Source: Crotophaga sulcirostris (Eukaryota; Chordata; Aves; Cuculiformes; Crotophagidae). From it: 64,000 nucleotides of DNA. Shown here in pieces: positions 1 to 11,200 of the stretch. Numbering within the stretch: position 1 is the first letter of the stretch; every line of letters starts with the position of its first letter. The notes beneath the pieces are model-generated. The model was given only the letters and a program-made list of their open reading frames with translations. It was not told where the DNA came from and searched no databases. The translations under genes and the position numbers were made by a program. The stretch is taken from contig VYZB01000096.1 in assembly GCA_013397455.1 (NCBI GenBank), forward strand, positions 2,210,521 to 2,274,520, given 5' to 3'.

Positions 1-27
1 ACTTTTCTGTACTTTTTACATATTTTT

Positions 28-651
28 TGGTGGAGTGACCTTGGCTGACCAACAGTTGTCCACCCAGTTGCTCTCTCCCACTCCCTCCTCAGCAGGACAG
101 AGGAAGAAAATAATACAGGAAAGCTCATGCGTCAAGATAAGGACAGGGAGATCACTTAGAAATTGCTGTCATGGGCAAAACAGACTCAACTTGGAGAAGA
201 TTACTTTAATTGATTAGGAATTAGTAACAGAATAAGATAATAAGAAGTAAAAACAAAACTAAAACCACTTCCCTCTTACCCTCCTTCTTCCTAGGCCCAA
301 CTTCACTCCTTTATTTCCCGGCTTTCCTACCTCCGCCCTGCAGAGCGGTGCAGGGGAATGGGGAATGGGAGCTGTGGTCAGCCCTCTTCCTTCTCCTTCT
401 TCTCTGACCTTGGTGTCTGCAGGAATGTTTCTCCCATGGTTTTTTTCCTCTTTTCTCTCTCACACCACCTTGGCTGATGGGCTCAGCTGTGCCCTGCGGG
501 GTGAGGCTCTTGGAGCTGACTGGAAGTGACTGGGACTGACTGTGTCCGGCACAGGGCAGCGCTGGCCTCTCCTCACAGAGGCCGCCGAACTGTCCCCACT
601 GCCAGCAGCTGGGCACCGACACCCAGGGCAGCCCTGAAGAAACCAACTGCA
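28..651. mobile_element. Degenerate avian LTR (endogenous retrovirus, solo LTR-like)
   Basis: This GC-richer block in AT-rich intron resembles a bird LTR family that I recognise. It shares GTCAAGATAAGG (131) and CTTGGTGTCTGCAG (409) in the same order and orientation with the element at 48841-49573. It keeps a segment around 165-200 (GGGCAAAACAGACTCAACTT) that the second copy lacks. Boundaries are approximate: the left end is near the GGTGGAGTGACC stretch and the right end near a CTGCA. No gag, pol or env coding was seen. Open frames on either strand here are incidental. The orientation of the parent virus was not determined. Confidence 0.7.
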
Positions 652-1416
652 CTGAAACACCCATCATGATTTTAAATATTGTTCTTGCTGTGACTCCGAG
701 CTAAAGCGCTTCATCTTACTTGGTTTTGCTCAAATACCTCCAAAATGATTTATTAGCATATTGATAGTTTTATGAGTGTGCAGTAACGTTTACCCCCTAG
801 AAAGAATGTGTTCCTTTGGGGGGTGGGTGGACATAATGAGATACTTAGTCATTGTGACAAAGTGCTTTAAAATTACATAGCTATACACATAATTTAATAC
901 AGGTTATAGAATATCTCATGTATATGCAAGTATGCAATTTTGCCAAATGAAATTGCTCATTTTATTTATTAATGGAAAAGGTAAGCTTGGACAAATTTGA
1001 GGTTCAAGGACAGTAAAGGACATATTGGAATAACCATTACTGGCAGTCTAGTATGCTTGAATGAGGGCCCAATAAATTTAATTACTGCATAATGTTATAA
1101 TAATGCCTACTAACAATTTTAGTCTAGCATTAACTCTGAGATTGTTCTTTTTTTTTCTTTACTCTATTATTTTATTTGTGACTGTGCAGCCTCTCTCCTG
1201 CATTCACCAAACCACTTGTTCTGTAAACTTTGATTTACTACTGAAATTATTTATACTCAGTAAAAGATAAATCTTCCCCATCGCTGCAGACAGACAGCAG
1301 ATCATATGCTTTTCTTGAGGCATGCCACATGGGCTTGAGAAGTGTTATAGTGTGGTTGAATTTTGGATATGCTTGTTAGATAAAGGATCAGCCTGTCTCA
1401 ATTTTCCTGATTTCAG
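652..1416 (+). other. RIMS2 intron, 5' part in window
   Basis: AT-rich intronic sequence between the LTR and the first exon in the window. It holds short T-rich runs (near 1145) and no open frame with splice signals. The last bases, TTTTCCTGATTTCAG, form the acceptor of the 1417 exon. Confidence 0.7.
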
Positions 1417-1463
1417 GGACATTCCCAGAATACCTGACAGCACACATGCACAGCTGGAGTCCA
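1417..1463 (+). CDS. RIMS2: RIMS2 exon, linker before C2A (DIPRIPDSTHAQLES)
   Basis: A 47-base exon encoding DIPRIPDSTHAQLES in full codons, with one base of a split codon at each end (last base of the preceding codon, first base of the next). The acceptor is TTTCCTGATTTCAG and the donor is the consensus GTAAGT. The sequence matches the RIM linker between PDZ and C2A, which in RIM1 I recall as a DIPRIPD-type segment running into a serine run. The final A joins the GT at 2662 to make a serine codon, continuing into SSSFESQKMDRPS. No domain is encoded; this is flexible linker. The exon is short, so gene finders that rely on coding statistics could miss it. Confidence 0.93.
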
Positions 1464-2661
1464 GTAAGTTTCAATTGTGGGGTAGGAAAATCTTCTCTCT
1501 CTTTTATGTAAGCACAAATAGATTGAAAAATGTCATCTATAGTCAGTATAGCTCTTGTCTCTTTGTCTGTGTTTGTCTTAATAAGTCATCTTACTGCATT
1601 ATCTATCTGATGTTCTTTAATAATAAACTATCAAAAGTCAGGATATTTTGATTTAGGCTTGATATTTGATTCTAAGCTTAGGCTATTTTTTATTTAACAG
1701 AAAAACATAACTTTAAGAAATATGCAAGAACATTAATAATAATTTTTAATTTCCTATTTTACTGTCTTGCATTTCAATTAAATCCTGTAATCTAAAAATG
1801 AGGCTGAAATGTTCTTTATTTATGACCTGAGAGATAGCTACTTTGAAATCAGAACACTTCTGCTTTATTGGAACCATTCAGCACTCTTTAAATTGGCTAA
1901 AGCACTATTCAATATGGAGAAAAATAACTTTTCTTTGGCCTAGATCTGATAAGATGGATTTCAGCCTGCAGTTATTTTTTTATCATTGTCTTAGAACTCT
2001 TTTATAATAGAAGCCATGAATAAATGTAGTGGCATAAACTTGATTATAATAATATGAAAAACTCCTCCAGTAACTTTTCACTGATCAGCCAAGTCTTAAA
2101 ATAAAATCCATTTTATGTTTTGTGAGATGTGGAATGTCTTTTGTATTTATAAAAATACTTTGCTTTTACTTTGTTTTACATGTCAAAACTTGTCATCTGA
2201 CAGTTTGCAAACCTTGTAGATTTGAAACAAAATGCAGAAAAAGCCTTACATGCATCCTGATGTTTTTGTAAAAATCTGATTAAAAATTAGTCTGATTGTA
2301 CAAAATAATAAGTGCCCTTCAGAAGACTGAATTCCTTTGACCACAGTAAAGTACTTATTATTTAGGAATTTTGGGCCTTCAATTTACTGACATAATTACA
2401 GTTGGAAACATCTGAATAAACTATTTTTCATTTTGTATGCTTCAGATGACAATTTACAGCTGTAATAAACTTGGAAATCTTTTGGTTACATCTGAGCACC
2501 AAAAGATTGAGTATCAGTGTCTAGTAATTTTAAATAGGTTAAAAAAAGATAATATAACTTTATTGTATATTTGGTTATATTTGTACAATTTTTCTTTAAA
2601 GAACATTGTGAAAAATTCGTAAGTGCTACTATTTATAAAATCATTTTATTTATAATTACAG
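1464..2661 (+). other. RIMS2 intron (1,198 bases)
   Basis: AT-rich intron, GT-AG. A 17-base stretch at 2602-2618 sits between an AAG and a GTAAGT but is not a multiple of three (see rejected items). No repeat family was recognised. Confidence 0.85.
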
Positions 2662-2774
2662 GTTCTAGTTCATTTGAATCTCAAAAAATGGACCGACCTT
2701 CTATTTCAGTGACTTCTCCTATGAGTCCTGGCATGTTAAGGGATGTTCCACAGTTCTTGTCTGGACAACTTTCA
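2662..2774 (+). CDS. RIMS2: RIMS2 exon, Ser-rich linker before C2A
   Basis: A 113-base exon, split-codon start (GT completes a serine), phase-0 end. It encodes SSSFESQKMDRPSIS and then VTSPMSPGMLRDVPQFLSGQ, ending LS. The acceptor is TTATAATTACAG and the donor GTATGT. The peptide is the conserved RIM segment immediately N-terminal to C2A; RIM1 has a similar stretch that differs at several residues. It is rich in Ser and Pro, including two SP sites, and probably disordered. Because it ends on a codon boundary, the next exon can be either the 16-codon cassette at 8208 or the C2A exon at 16465 without changing frame. The reading frame stays open past the donor into the intron, but that extension is not coding. 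Confidence 0.97.
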
Positions 2775-5700
2775 GTATGTAAAAATTTCATTAATATTAA
2801 TGTTGTGCTTTTTTTGCAGCATATGCAACTCTCACTGCAGAGTGCAAGCTACCTCTGACATAAATTTCTTGTTATACTAACTAAATTTTTTGGTTCATAC
2901 TATGTATCGCAGTATAGGCAGGACCATAGTTTCATAAGGGCATTCAAGTTTATTTGCTTTTGGAAATATATAAGTTGAATTAGGTAAATATATGTAAATT
3001 TATCTAGTAAGCTAGACTGGTAGAGTCAAAATTTCAGAAAGGACGTTTAATATTGCTTATTTCTTTTGAACTAGCTTACATATATACTGTTCTCCAAATA
3101 TCCCTTCCATTGTTTGCTGGTGTTGTATTCTTTGTACTAGTGTTATTGACTTTTGTTCTTCACGCTCATTGTGTTAATTACCTAAATGTTTACTCTAAAA
3201 GGGTAATTTTTTGTACTAAACTGAAGAACTTGGGTTTTGTACTCCTTTCTGTGTAATTTGCAACTCTAAAGTGTGATTTTTCAGAAGTGCTTAGTTTTGA
3301 CCTCTTATGTGTTGAAAAAGAGAGGAGATTGGAATGGAAGCAGTACAAAACTGGTGTTAAACAGGTTTGAAAATATCACATTCATAATTTTTCCAAGTTG
3401 TTTATGTTTAGATAATGACTGTGCCATAAAAATATGCATAAAATCAAAGCAGACTTTTTACAGATCTTACATAAATGGTTTATGGTGTTGACAGAGGAGA
3501 AGAAGAAATATTTTTCTGTCTGTTCAGCAGCCTTACTGGCTCCGTTGTGCAATGCATGAAACAATATTTGTTTTGCTCATCAGACCAGCCATCTACAATA
3601 TATAATTTTTAATTTTCTTTAACTATTGTACTTAACTACTTTGAAAGACTCAATCCTTTGGATAAGTGGAAAACTAGAAATCTTGACTGTAGAGTGCAGA
3701 ATGCTTTGCACAAAATAAAATGATGAGGGAACATGAACGTGAACTGTCAAAATACACAGAGGGTGTTTTCTGAAAACCAGTTTAGCTTTACAGGACAGCA
3801 AAAAAATGATGATAGTGGAAATGGGGGGATAAGAAATGTGTTTTGGATAAATCCCATAAAAGATTAGGCTGTCAAAAAGTTTGGTTCTTAGTTCTCAGCA
3901 TGAAATTCAAGATCCAGAGTTAGCTGGTCAGACATTCAATGCAGACACTGTGGAATAATGGTCCACATAGGAACCACATAGAACTGATTTCCTCACTTTC
4001 TCAGTTTCAGAAACAAAATCTTCGGGAATATGAGATTAAGGTTTATTGGTAAAGTCAATAAGTCTGTTGATATTGTGGTTTGACAGGATATTGAAGTTTA
4101 AGGTGAATAAGAATAGTATCATGAGATTTGGAGGTATATTCTAATTTACTAAGAATAACAAAATTCACGAGGTTTTATGTCTTGGAATGACATTAATGCT
4201 ATGTTTAACTGAACTGTTGCTATTCATATTTTTTTTTTGTTTCAACTATAAATGCCTTTATTAATAAGTTTATAGCATTCTTTTGCATTTAAGGAAATAA
4301 TTTATCCTATTTGTACTCCTCTTTATACTGTATGCAATTATATACAATACTCCCTACTACACAATATCCTTGTTTCCCTCTGAGAGCAGCTGATATCTGA
4401 GAAAACACAGCTCCAGTTGACTGATACTGAAGTCAGAAATGCTCAGAAACTCTCTAAATTGAAGTCCCAATGTAGACGCCTGTTAGTAGACAGTTTGAAA
4501 ATTTGGACATCTATCTACCTCACAAACAAAAGCAAAATTGGAAATAGCTGTATTTCATGTTTTGTTAATGGCACAACCCAGCTCCATCTGCTGTTGGCTC
4601 AAGGCTTTTGGAGGTCAGTGCTAAACCATTCGCTTTGCGAGATAGTGTGGCTATCACAATGTCTGAGGATAGCAACATGGCACCTAATTTGGTACATTGA
4701 GATGTGTAGAGTAAAATGTATTTTTTAAAAAAAAATTACTTCAAGAGAAAGTATTGAAAGTATTCTACAGGAACACTTTTTCAAAAGAGTAAATATTTGT
4801 ATTTTCTTTTTGCTGTGTTATTTGAAGTTAGTTTTGAAAAATCATATTTCTTTTCCACTTTTTGAATTTGGGGCTCTAGGGATCTTGAAGGTATCTTGAA
4901 TAGTTTTTCCTTCACTTTTTAAAATTTTGGTTTCTCTTTGGAAGAGTGATAAAACTAACTCTTTGTAAAGTAGGAGACAATTTTAAGTATTAGAATATGC
5001 GATTTTCCAATTTTGGACCTTTAGCAAGGGTGAATTAGTAGGGAAAAAAATCCCAAATTTTAAAAACCTCCTCAAGTTTCACAAAATATTTTAGTTTGAA
5101 CACTACCAAATGGATGAGCTTCAGTATTTTGGTTTTCCGTGTTTTTCATCAGCTCTTTTCTGACGGAACATTTAACAGAATGCGTATTCATTCCAAATAG
5201 CTAAGTAAGATGGAAATGGAAGCTAATACAAAATTGCAAATCTAATTGGATTTTATTGTGTGTGCCTAGGCAGGCGAATAACTGCAGAATCTTGGCAGTA
5301 GACAGGGACAGGATTCTGTTCTTTGTGGAAGAGGAGAGTCAGTTCACATTCTGGGCATTGGTGGCTGAATTGAGACAGGTGTGATGAATCTGAGGGAACA
5401 GATGACAGGCAAGATTTTAGAATTGTTTCCTATGTTTTCTGAACTTTTGGACAATACCATGTAGCTCTGATGGGGCATTGTTAGGGCAGATGTGGTTAAT
5501 ACACTGTGAAATATAAGAGTTTTGGGCAGAAGTGGCGATACCTACAATTTGGGTGGAGGTCTGAAGTATTTGAATATATAGTTGGGTATAGGAATCCTTA
5601 TTCAGACCATGCTACAAATCCGTCAAGGGTTTTATATTAATAGTGTTGTATAGCGCATTTATTTATGTTCAGGATGGTTTTAGCCAGTTTAGCTGTAGTG

Positions 5701-8207
5701 ATGCCTCTCTGTTATTCAGGGATATTTTACTCTGTTCAGTCTTCCACGTTTTCCTCTGTATTGGCATTGGTCTATGTAACTGTTCTCTTCTGTCGAAGTT
5801 ACAGTGACACTCCAGAGCTTGCTAATAGGATTTCCCATGAAGCAAACCATCTCACATAGCTAGAAAATCTTCTTTCCATTAATAACTATCCTGCCCAAAT
5901 ACATATTTAATTGAAAAAAATTATGTGCAGCTACAGTGCGCTATTGTATGTTATAATTCACTAAGATATATAAATAATTTATCTGTATTCTGTCATTTTG
6001 ATCCACATTGTTCTTTCAGAGGAGTATCTGACTATAATTGCAATTATCATTTTATTATTATTTGCTGTCTGGTTTCTGTGGCTTTTCACTGGTTTATTTT
6101 TCCTTTAATATAATTTTGAAAAAGTCCTGTAATTCTTTGTGTATTAGTGCTTTTGCTTCATTACTGCATTCTGGCTGCTTTTTAAATACTGCATGAAGAG
6201 TATAACTTGGAATGCTTTTGCAGTAGCTAGGTTTAGAGACTGATAATGTGACTAGAAGACCGTGTAAATGGATGCAGGTATAAAATTAAAATATTGTATT
6301 GGTGGAAATTCTAGCAGAAAAGGGATATAATTTATAAAATTAATCTATTTCCTTGTACAGCTGAACCACAGAACCACTTCATTAAATTTTCTATACATAT
6401 TCCATTTATAAAGCAATAAAAATACTGGTATATTAATTATAGTTCTAATATCTGTAGCATATGAGAAAGCAGATATTGTCCATTGTGAAGGACATAATAT
6501 GTCAGCATACTGGGGAGGGGTGGTCAGGTATAAGACTTACTCCCCTTTTCCCATTTCTGTTCTCCCTGTTCTACCTCTACACAAGTAAATTGCTGTTGCT
6601 CTAACGTCAACAACTGGAAGGTTCTAGGTAGTGCACGCAATGTGCTTATTGCTCTACAAGGCACAATATGATGCGTGAGGGTCCTTGGTGCATGGTGGGA
6701 TTTGTTCTATCCTTCTTAAGATTGTGGTATTCTCGATTATATGTATTTTTCTTGTAATGTGGAGCAGAAGCAAGGTGAAGATCTACTTGTATTGTATGTG
6801 AGTAGGTCACATTCTGGCACCCATATATTGGGCTATGCAGTACTGCCTGTGCAGAGTTGGGGGCTGTGTACAGCTGCCGCACCTTGCAGAGCCCAAGAGC
6901 ACAGCACACAAAACCAGTTATCCAGGCTGTCAAATTTTCGTCTTGCTTTGGTGTGAGAACAGATTACTTCACACATTTTATGGAACATATTTCTCAAGCA
7001 TCTGTGCGTGCCAAGTAAGCAAGGAGGGTGGCAGAAGCAGCGTCATGCTGCCTATCTCCATCCTTTAGGTACATTTCTTACGGAAGTGAATACTGAGGAG
7101 TAGCTTCTTTCCATCACTTTGAAATAAATAATCTCAGGAAAGCAGGGTGATAAAGGAGATTCAGATCTTTCAGATTACTGTGGTTGTTGTAACTTACTCC
7201 CATGCTCCTGTTTGCCCACTCACTGGACTTCTGAGGTACCAACACTGTGCTCCTGTTCCTGTCCGTTCCCTATATTGAGTACCCTTTCTGTGCAACTCCA
7301 TTAACGGTTGGCCTAATCTGAAGATGGAGAGTGGTTGGCTGGAGTTTGTAGCTAGTCCAAGAACATAGGAGTGTTGCCTGTACTGATGTTGTCTTGTTGT
7401 AGCTGCTGGAAGCCACAAAGCTGTATGTGATCTGAAGTGTTACATAACAAAAATAAGAGTTACAAATGCATCTATGTGTGCGATGCAACTACTAAGTTTG
7501 CTAAATGCTCTAGATCCCATTTCATGCAAGTGTTTTCTGTATATGTCATGTCATTTCTGTCATGATTGCTAGAGAATTAAAATACACTGATTGTGCCTTC
7601 TGTGATGTAATGCTAATACCAGATACCACTAAATGTCTTTGAATAATTTTTGATTTAGGAGAACTTTTTGTAGAAATACCTCTTAAAGTTGAAGAAAAGA
7701 CGAAACCTTTTACTTTACTTGCTTTGCTCTAGAAGGCAACCAAAGCTCTCAGTGTGTGAACTATACTTGTTTCTGTCTCTGAGGATATATCTGCAATCTT
7801 CCTGAAAGAGATGATCAAGCTGAACTTATGTTTCCTACCCCACTTTTAAATCACACTTTGCTGATCTGCTCCTTTTGTTGATGTTATTTTTAATGCTATT
7901 GTAAATGCTGTCTGTAGAGCTGTAAAGTGAAATCCTTGCTCCTGGGGAATCATTGGAAAAATTTCTGCTGACTTCCCTAAGGCCAGAATTTCCATCACAG
8001 GGTTTTGACATGATTTGGTAACAGATTTGCAGATTTAATGTATGCATTGCAATAGAAGACTTTATGTTAGATAAATATGTCATTGGTGTAAAGCTGTGTT
8101 TAAAGTAATAGTTGTGTGTCTTTGTTTTTACTTTTGGTCTTTTAGTTTCCAGCGTGTTGTCCTTTTTGGTTTTGTTTTATTGCTTTTTCTTTAATTTTGC
8201 TTACCAG
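2775..8207 (+). other. RIMS2 intron (5,433 bases)
   Basis: AT-rich intron. No coding frame with matching splice sites and no clear transposon was seen. A slightly GC-richer patch lies at about 6640-7060 but is not identified. The 3' end has a long T-rich tract leading to TTACCAG, the acceptor of the 16-codon cassette. Confidence 0.75.
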
Positions 8208-8255
8208 AGCCAAAGCCTTAGTAGAAGAACAACGCCTTTTGTTCCTAGGGTTCAG
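8208..8255 (+). CDS. RIMS2: RIMS2 alternative cassette exon, 16 codons before C2A
   Basis: A 48-base exon encoding SQSLSRRTTPFVPRVQ, phase 0 at both ends. The acceptor follows a strong pyrimidine tract (TTTTTCTTTAATTTTGCTTACCAG) and the donor is CAG followed by GTAAAG. Inclusion places the 16 residues directly before IKLWYDKV, the first strand of C2A; skipping joins QLS to IKLW with no frame change. I recall a RIM2 isoform with this insert, so it is treated as a known alternative exon rather than a new one. The insert is basic and carries an RRTT motif that fits a basophilic kinase site (inference). It is too short to stand out in ORF scans. Confidence 0.88.
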
Positions 8256-11200
8256 GTAAAGACTTCGTCTGCCTGACAGAAACTAAAGTTGTGATTTTTT
8301 CTTTTGTTTGTTATGGAAAATGCATAGTAGGAAAACGTTACTTTATAGTCCGTTTTCCCATAATTTTAGAGTGCTGCTTTAAACCATATTAACAAGTTTC
8401 ATGTCATCTTGTGAGTAGCTTGTAAAATTCTGCATGGGGGTTAAAATTTTAAATTAAAATTTAAAGAGACAAGTAGTTTTTGTTTGCTCTTTACACAATA
8501 TTAAACTTCTACAGGTTTCAATAGTGATGATGGCTATGCATGCCACGTACAAAATTTGTGTACTGTTTAAGCAATAAATATTTTTGTGATTGAGTCTATT
8601 ATATAAAGATTCATGTCTCTTTAAATCATTCATTATCATTACTTAATACATTCTTTTTTTTTGCATTTTCCAAGTAATAGTAGCACCTTAAGTGGAAGAC
8701 AGGCAAAAAATTTGTACCTGTTTAAAGAAACAAATTTCTTGCGTATGAAACTTGGTTCTTGCATTTTAAAAGTACACAAAAAACCCCAGAAATCTATTTA
8801 GATAAAAAATATATTCTCCCATTGTGTTACTGAATTTATTTAGTTTTTGTATTCTGTTTAGGTACAAGTTGTTTGCCTTTTTTCATTAGGAAACTCCTAA
8901 GGTATTGTAGATTAACACAAAAGTAGGTTTACTAATATGTTACAATGCTTATCTTGCTTTTTTGCATGTTCTTTAGTTTTTTGTGTGTGTAGAATATTAT
9001 CTGCTTTTAAAAAAACTTGATGGAGATATTAATCTTTTGTTTGGGAGCTGTGTAAATGTTTCTCTTGTTTGATCAGTTGCTCAAGGAAAGATGAAAAAGA
9101 TGATCTAAATGATCAGAATGCGATGACTAAATTTCTTATTGAAATGGAAAAAAGATCATATATGTATTTAAAAAGGAATTCTAAATAAGAGTGAAGGAAA
9201 TGGTTTGGTTATGACTCATATTTGATAAAATACAGTTTTTTCACAGTATGTTATTTTCTGAAAGTAGTTCTTACAACTGCATAAATGTAAATACAAAATT
9301 AAAAAATCTAAGAAAAAATTATATTAAAGAAGTAATGTCTTGATAGCATTGATTTAGGTTGACATATTATATGCTACTCACATAAAGTGACTTTGTATTA
9401 ATAATTTACAACATCCTTTAGCATGATTAAGAAAGTTGGCTTCCACTTATGGTAATGAAATTAGAGAGGGGTACAAATTAAATAATGAGTTTTTAAGTAG
9501 TTCGTAAAGGTGAATAATGTATGTGACATAAGTAGCCTTTTAATATTTATTTTCTTTTTAGAAATGTACAAAATAAATTAATAAATGCTGTGACAATTGA
9601 TTGTTCAATTTAAAAAGGAAACATCTGCCTGAAACCTGCATATTTCATAAAATACTGTAATGTAGAAGTAACATTATTCCTTATTTTAATCACACTATAT
9701 AAAATAAAGAAATAGACACAAAAATGTCAGTTCTACTTAGACTAATATCCTTTACTAAAAAAAAATGATTACTTTGATCAAATTATTATGGTAGTCGTTT
9801 AAGAAAATAAGTGTAATTCTTGATAGAGAGTATCCAGCACTAGGTGAAATCATATGAGGATTACTCTCTTCCCTCTGCTTGGATTACTATTCATGTTGTA
9901 GATAAGGGTTGTCTTTACCCACATTTTGTTTCTGCACAACGTCTGTGGAGTCATTGTGGACCTCTCTAACAGTTTTTTGCAGAACTCAGTAACAGTCAAA
10001 GCTAAAGAGAATGTTTTTAGCAAGTTCCTGAAGGACTCAAATTTATGACCTTGGCAACAGCTTTACAACTAGACTGAAACAAAAAGTCTCCCATCTGCCC
10101 AGTTTTAGTAGGGATGGTAGATATTTAAAAGAGGTTAATTTAAGATATGTTTACAATGCAGGCTACAGAGAAGAACAGAAATTCTCTAGTGATCTTTAAA
10201 CAAACGTATTAGAAGCAGTCCAGCAGCAGTGCTGAACTCTGCTTACTTTTTGGCATGAGAAATTAGCTAACTCAGAGCTCTGAGCTGTTGTTTATGGATG
10301 TCAGGAAGTATACATTACGGTGTGGGCTGTGGTATAGTTGTGTCTGCAGAATTCCCTAAAAGAATGAGGATCTCTAAACATTTCTGTTTATACCTATTTG
10401 TTTCATTGCTTTCAAAAGGAAATGCACATCTTTATTCTCGGATCTTCTTTACTTGTTAGTCTGAAACTGATCCTGGTGATAAATGTCCCACATTCTGGCG
10501 CAAGATCCTTTTCCACACTTCTCTCCATGTCATTCCATTAATTTTCTAGCTCTTGTATCACTGGATGATTTAAAACCTGTCATTATTATTTTATCGGGAA
10601 GAAAAGCATTCATTTTCATTTTTTTCCTACCGTGCACCTTTCTCCTGAACTTTTACTAATTCTACAGTACTTGGAAAAGTGCGTATTTATTTCCTGAACT
10701 TTTAGATTCAGCTTAGCATGCCAGCAATTTCCTATCTTACAGAGTGATGCTTTGTGCTATCTTTTTAGGGAACAATCTGTTCTTAAATTTGTGTTTTCCA
10801 TACAGTATCTCTTGTTTACTTGGTGGAACCTCCTTCTGAGTCAGAGTTGCCATGAAACCACTGTGGTTTTTTGTAACTTTAAAAAATCCGACTTACTTTT
10901 TGCTTTAATACAAAGCATCAGTATATTTGATCATGTATAAAAATATATGCTTATGTCTATTTGGCATTATTGAAATCAAAGCAAAACCACTAAAAGAAGA
11001 ATTTTTAAATAGAAAACTAGATTAGCGTAGCCTGGAAACCTCCATAATTTTCTGACCTTTGTATCCTGGAAGCTCTTAAATTAGTCAGTCTTGTTTTGTA
11101 TTTTTTCAAACAGATCAGTCAGCATCTGAAGCAGACAGCAATAATAGTTTGGTTCAGCAACCCTCAGTAGTCAGGATTTATTAGAGGTATCTTTAACAAC

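Noticed and set aside
311..667. 118-codon minus-strand open frame
   Set aside because: Falls within the LTR at 28-651; the basic, Ser-rich composition comes from the CT-rich sequence.
2602..2618. 17-base stretch between AAG and GTAAGT, microexon-like
   Set aside because: Not a multiple of three, so inclusion would shift frame; the acceptor is modest and lies just 43 bases before the next exon.
2571..2858. 95-codon open frame extending both sides of the 2662-2774 exon
   Set aside because: Only the part between the splice sites matches RIM2; the flanks are intron read-through.
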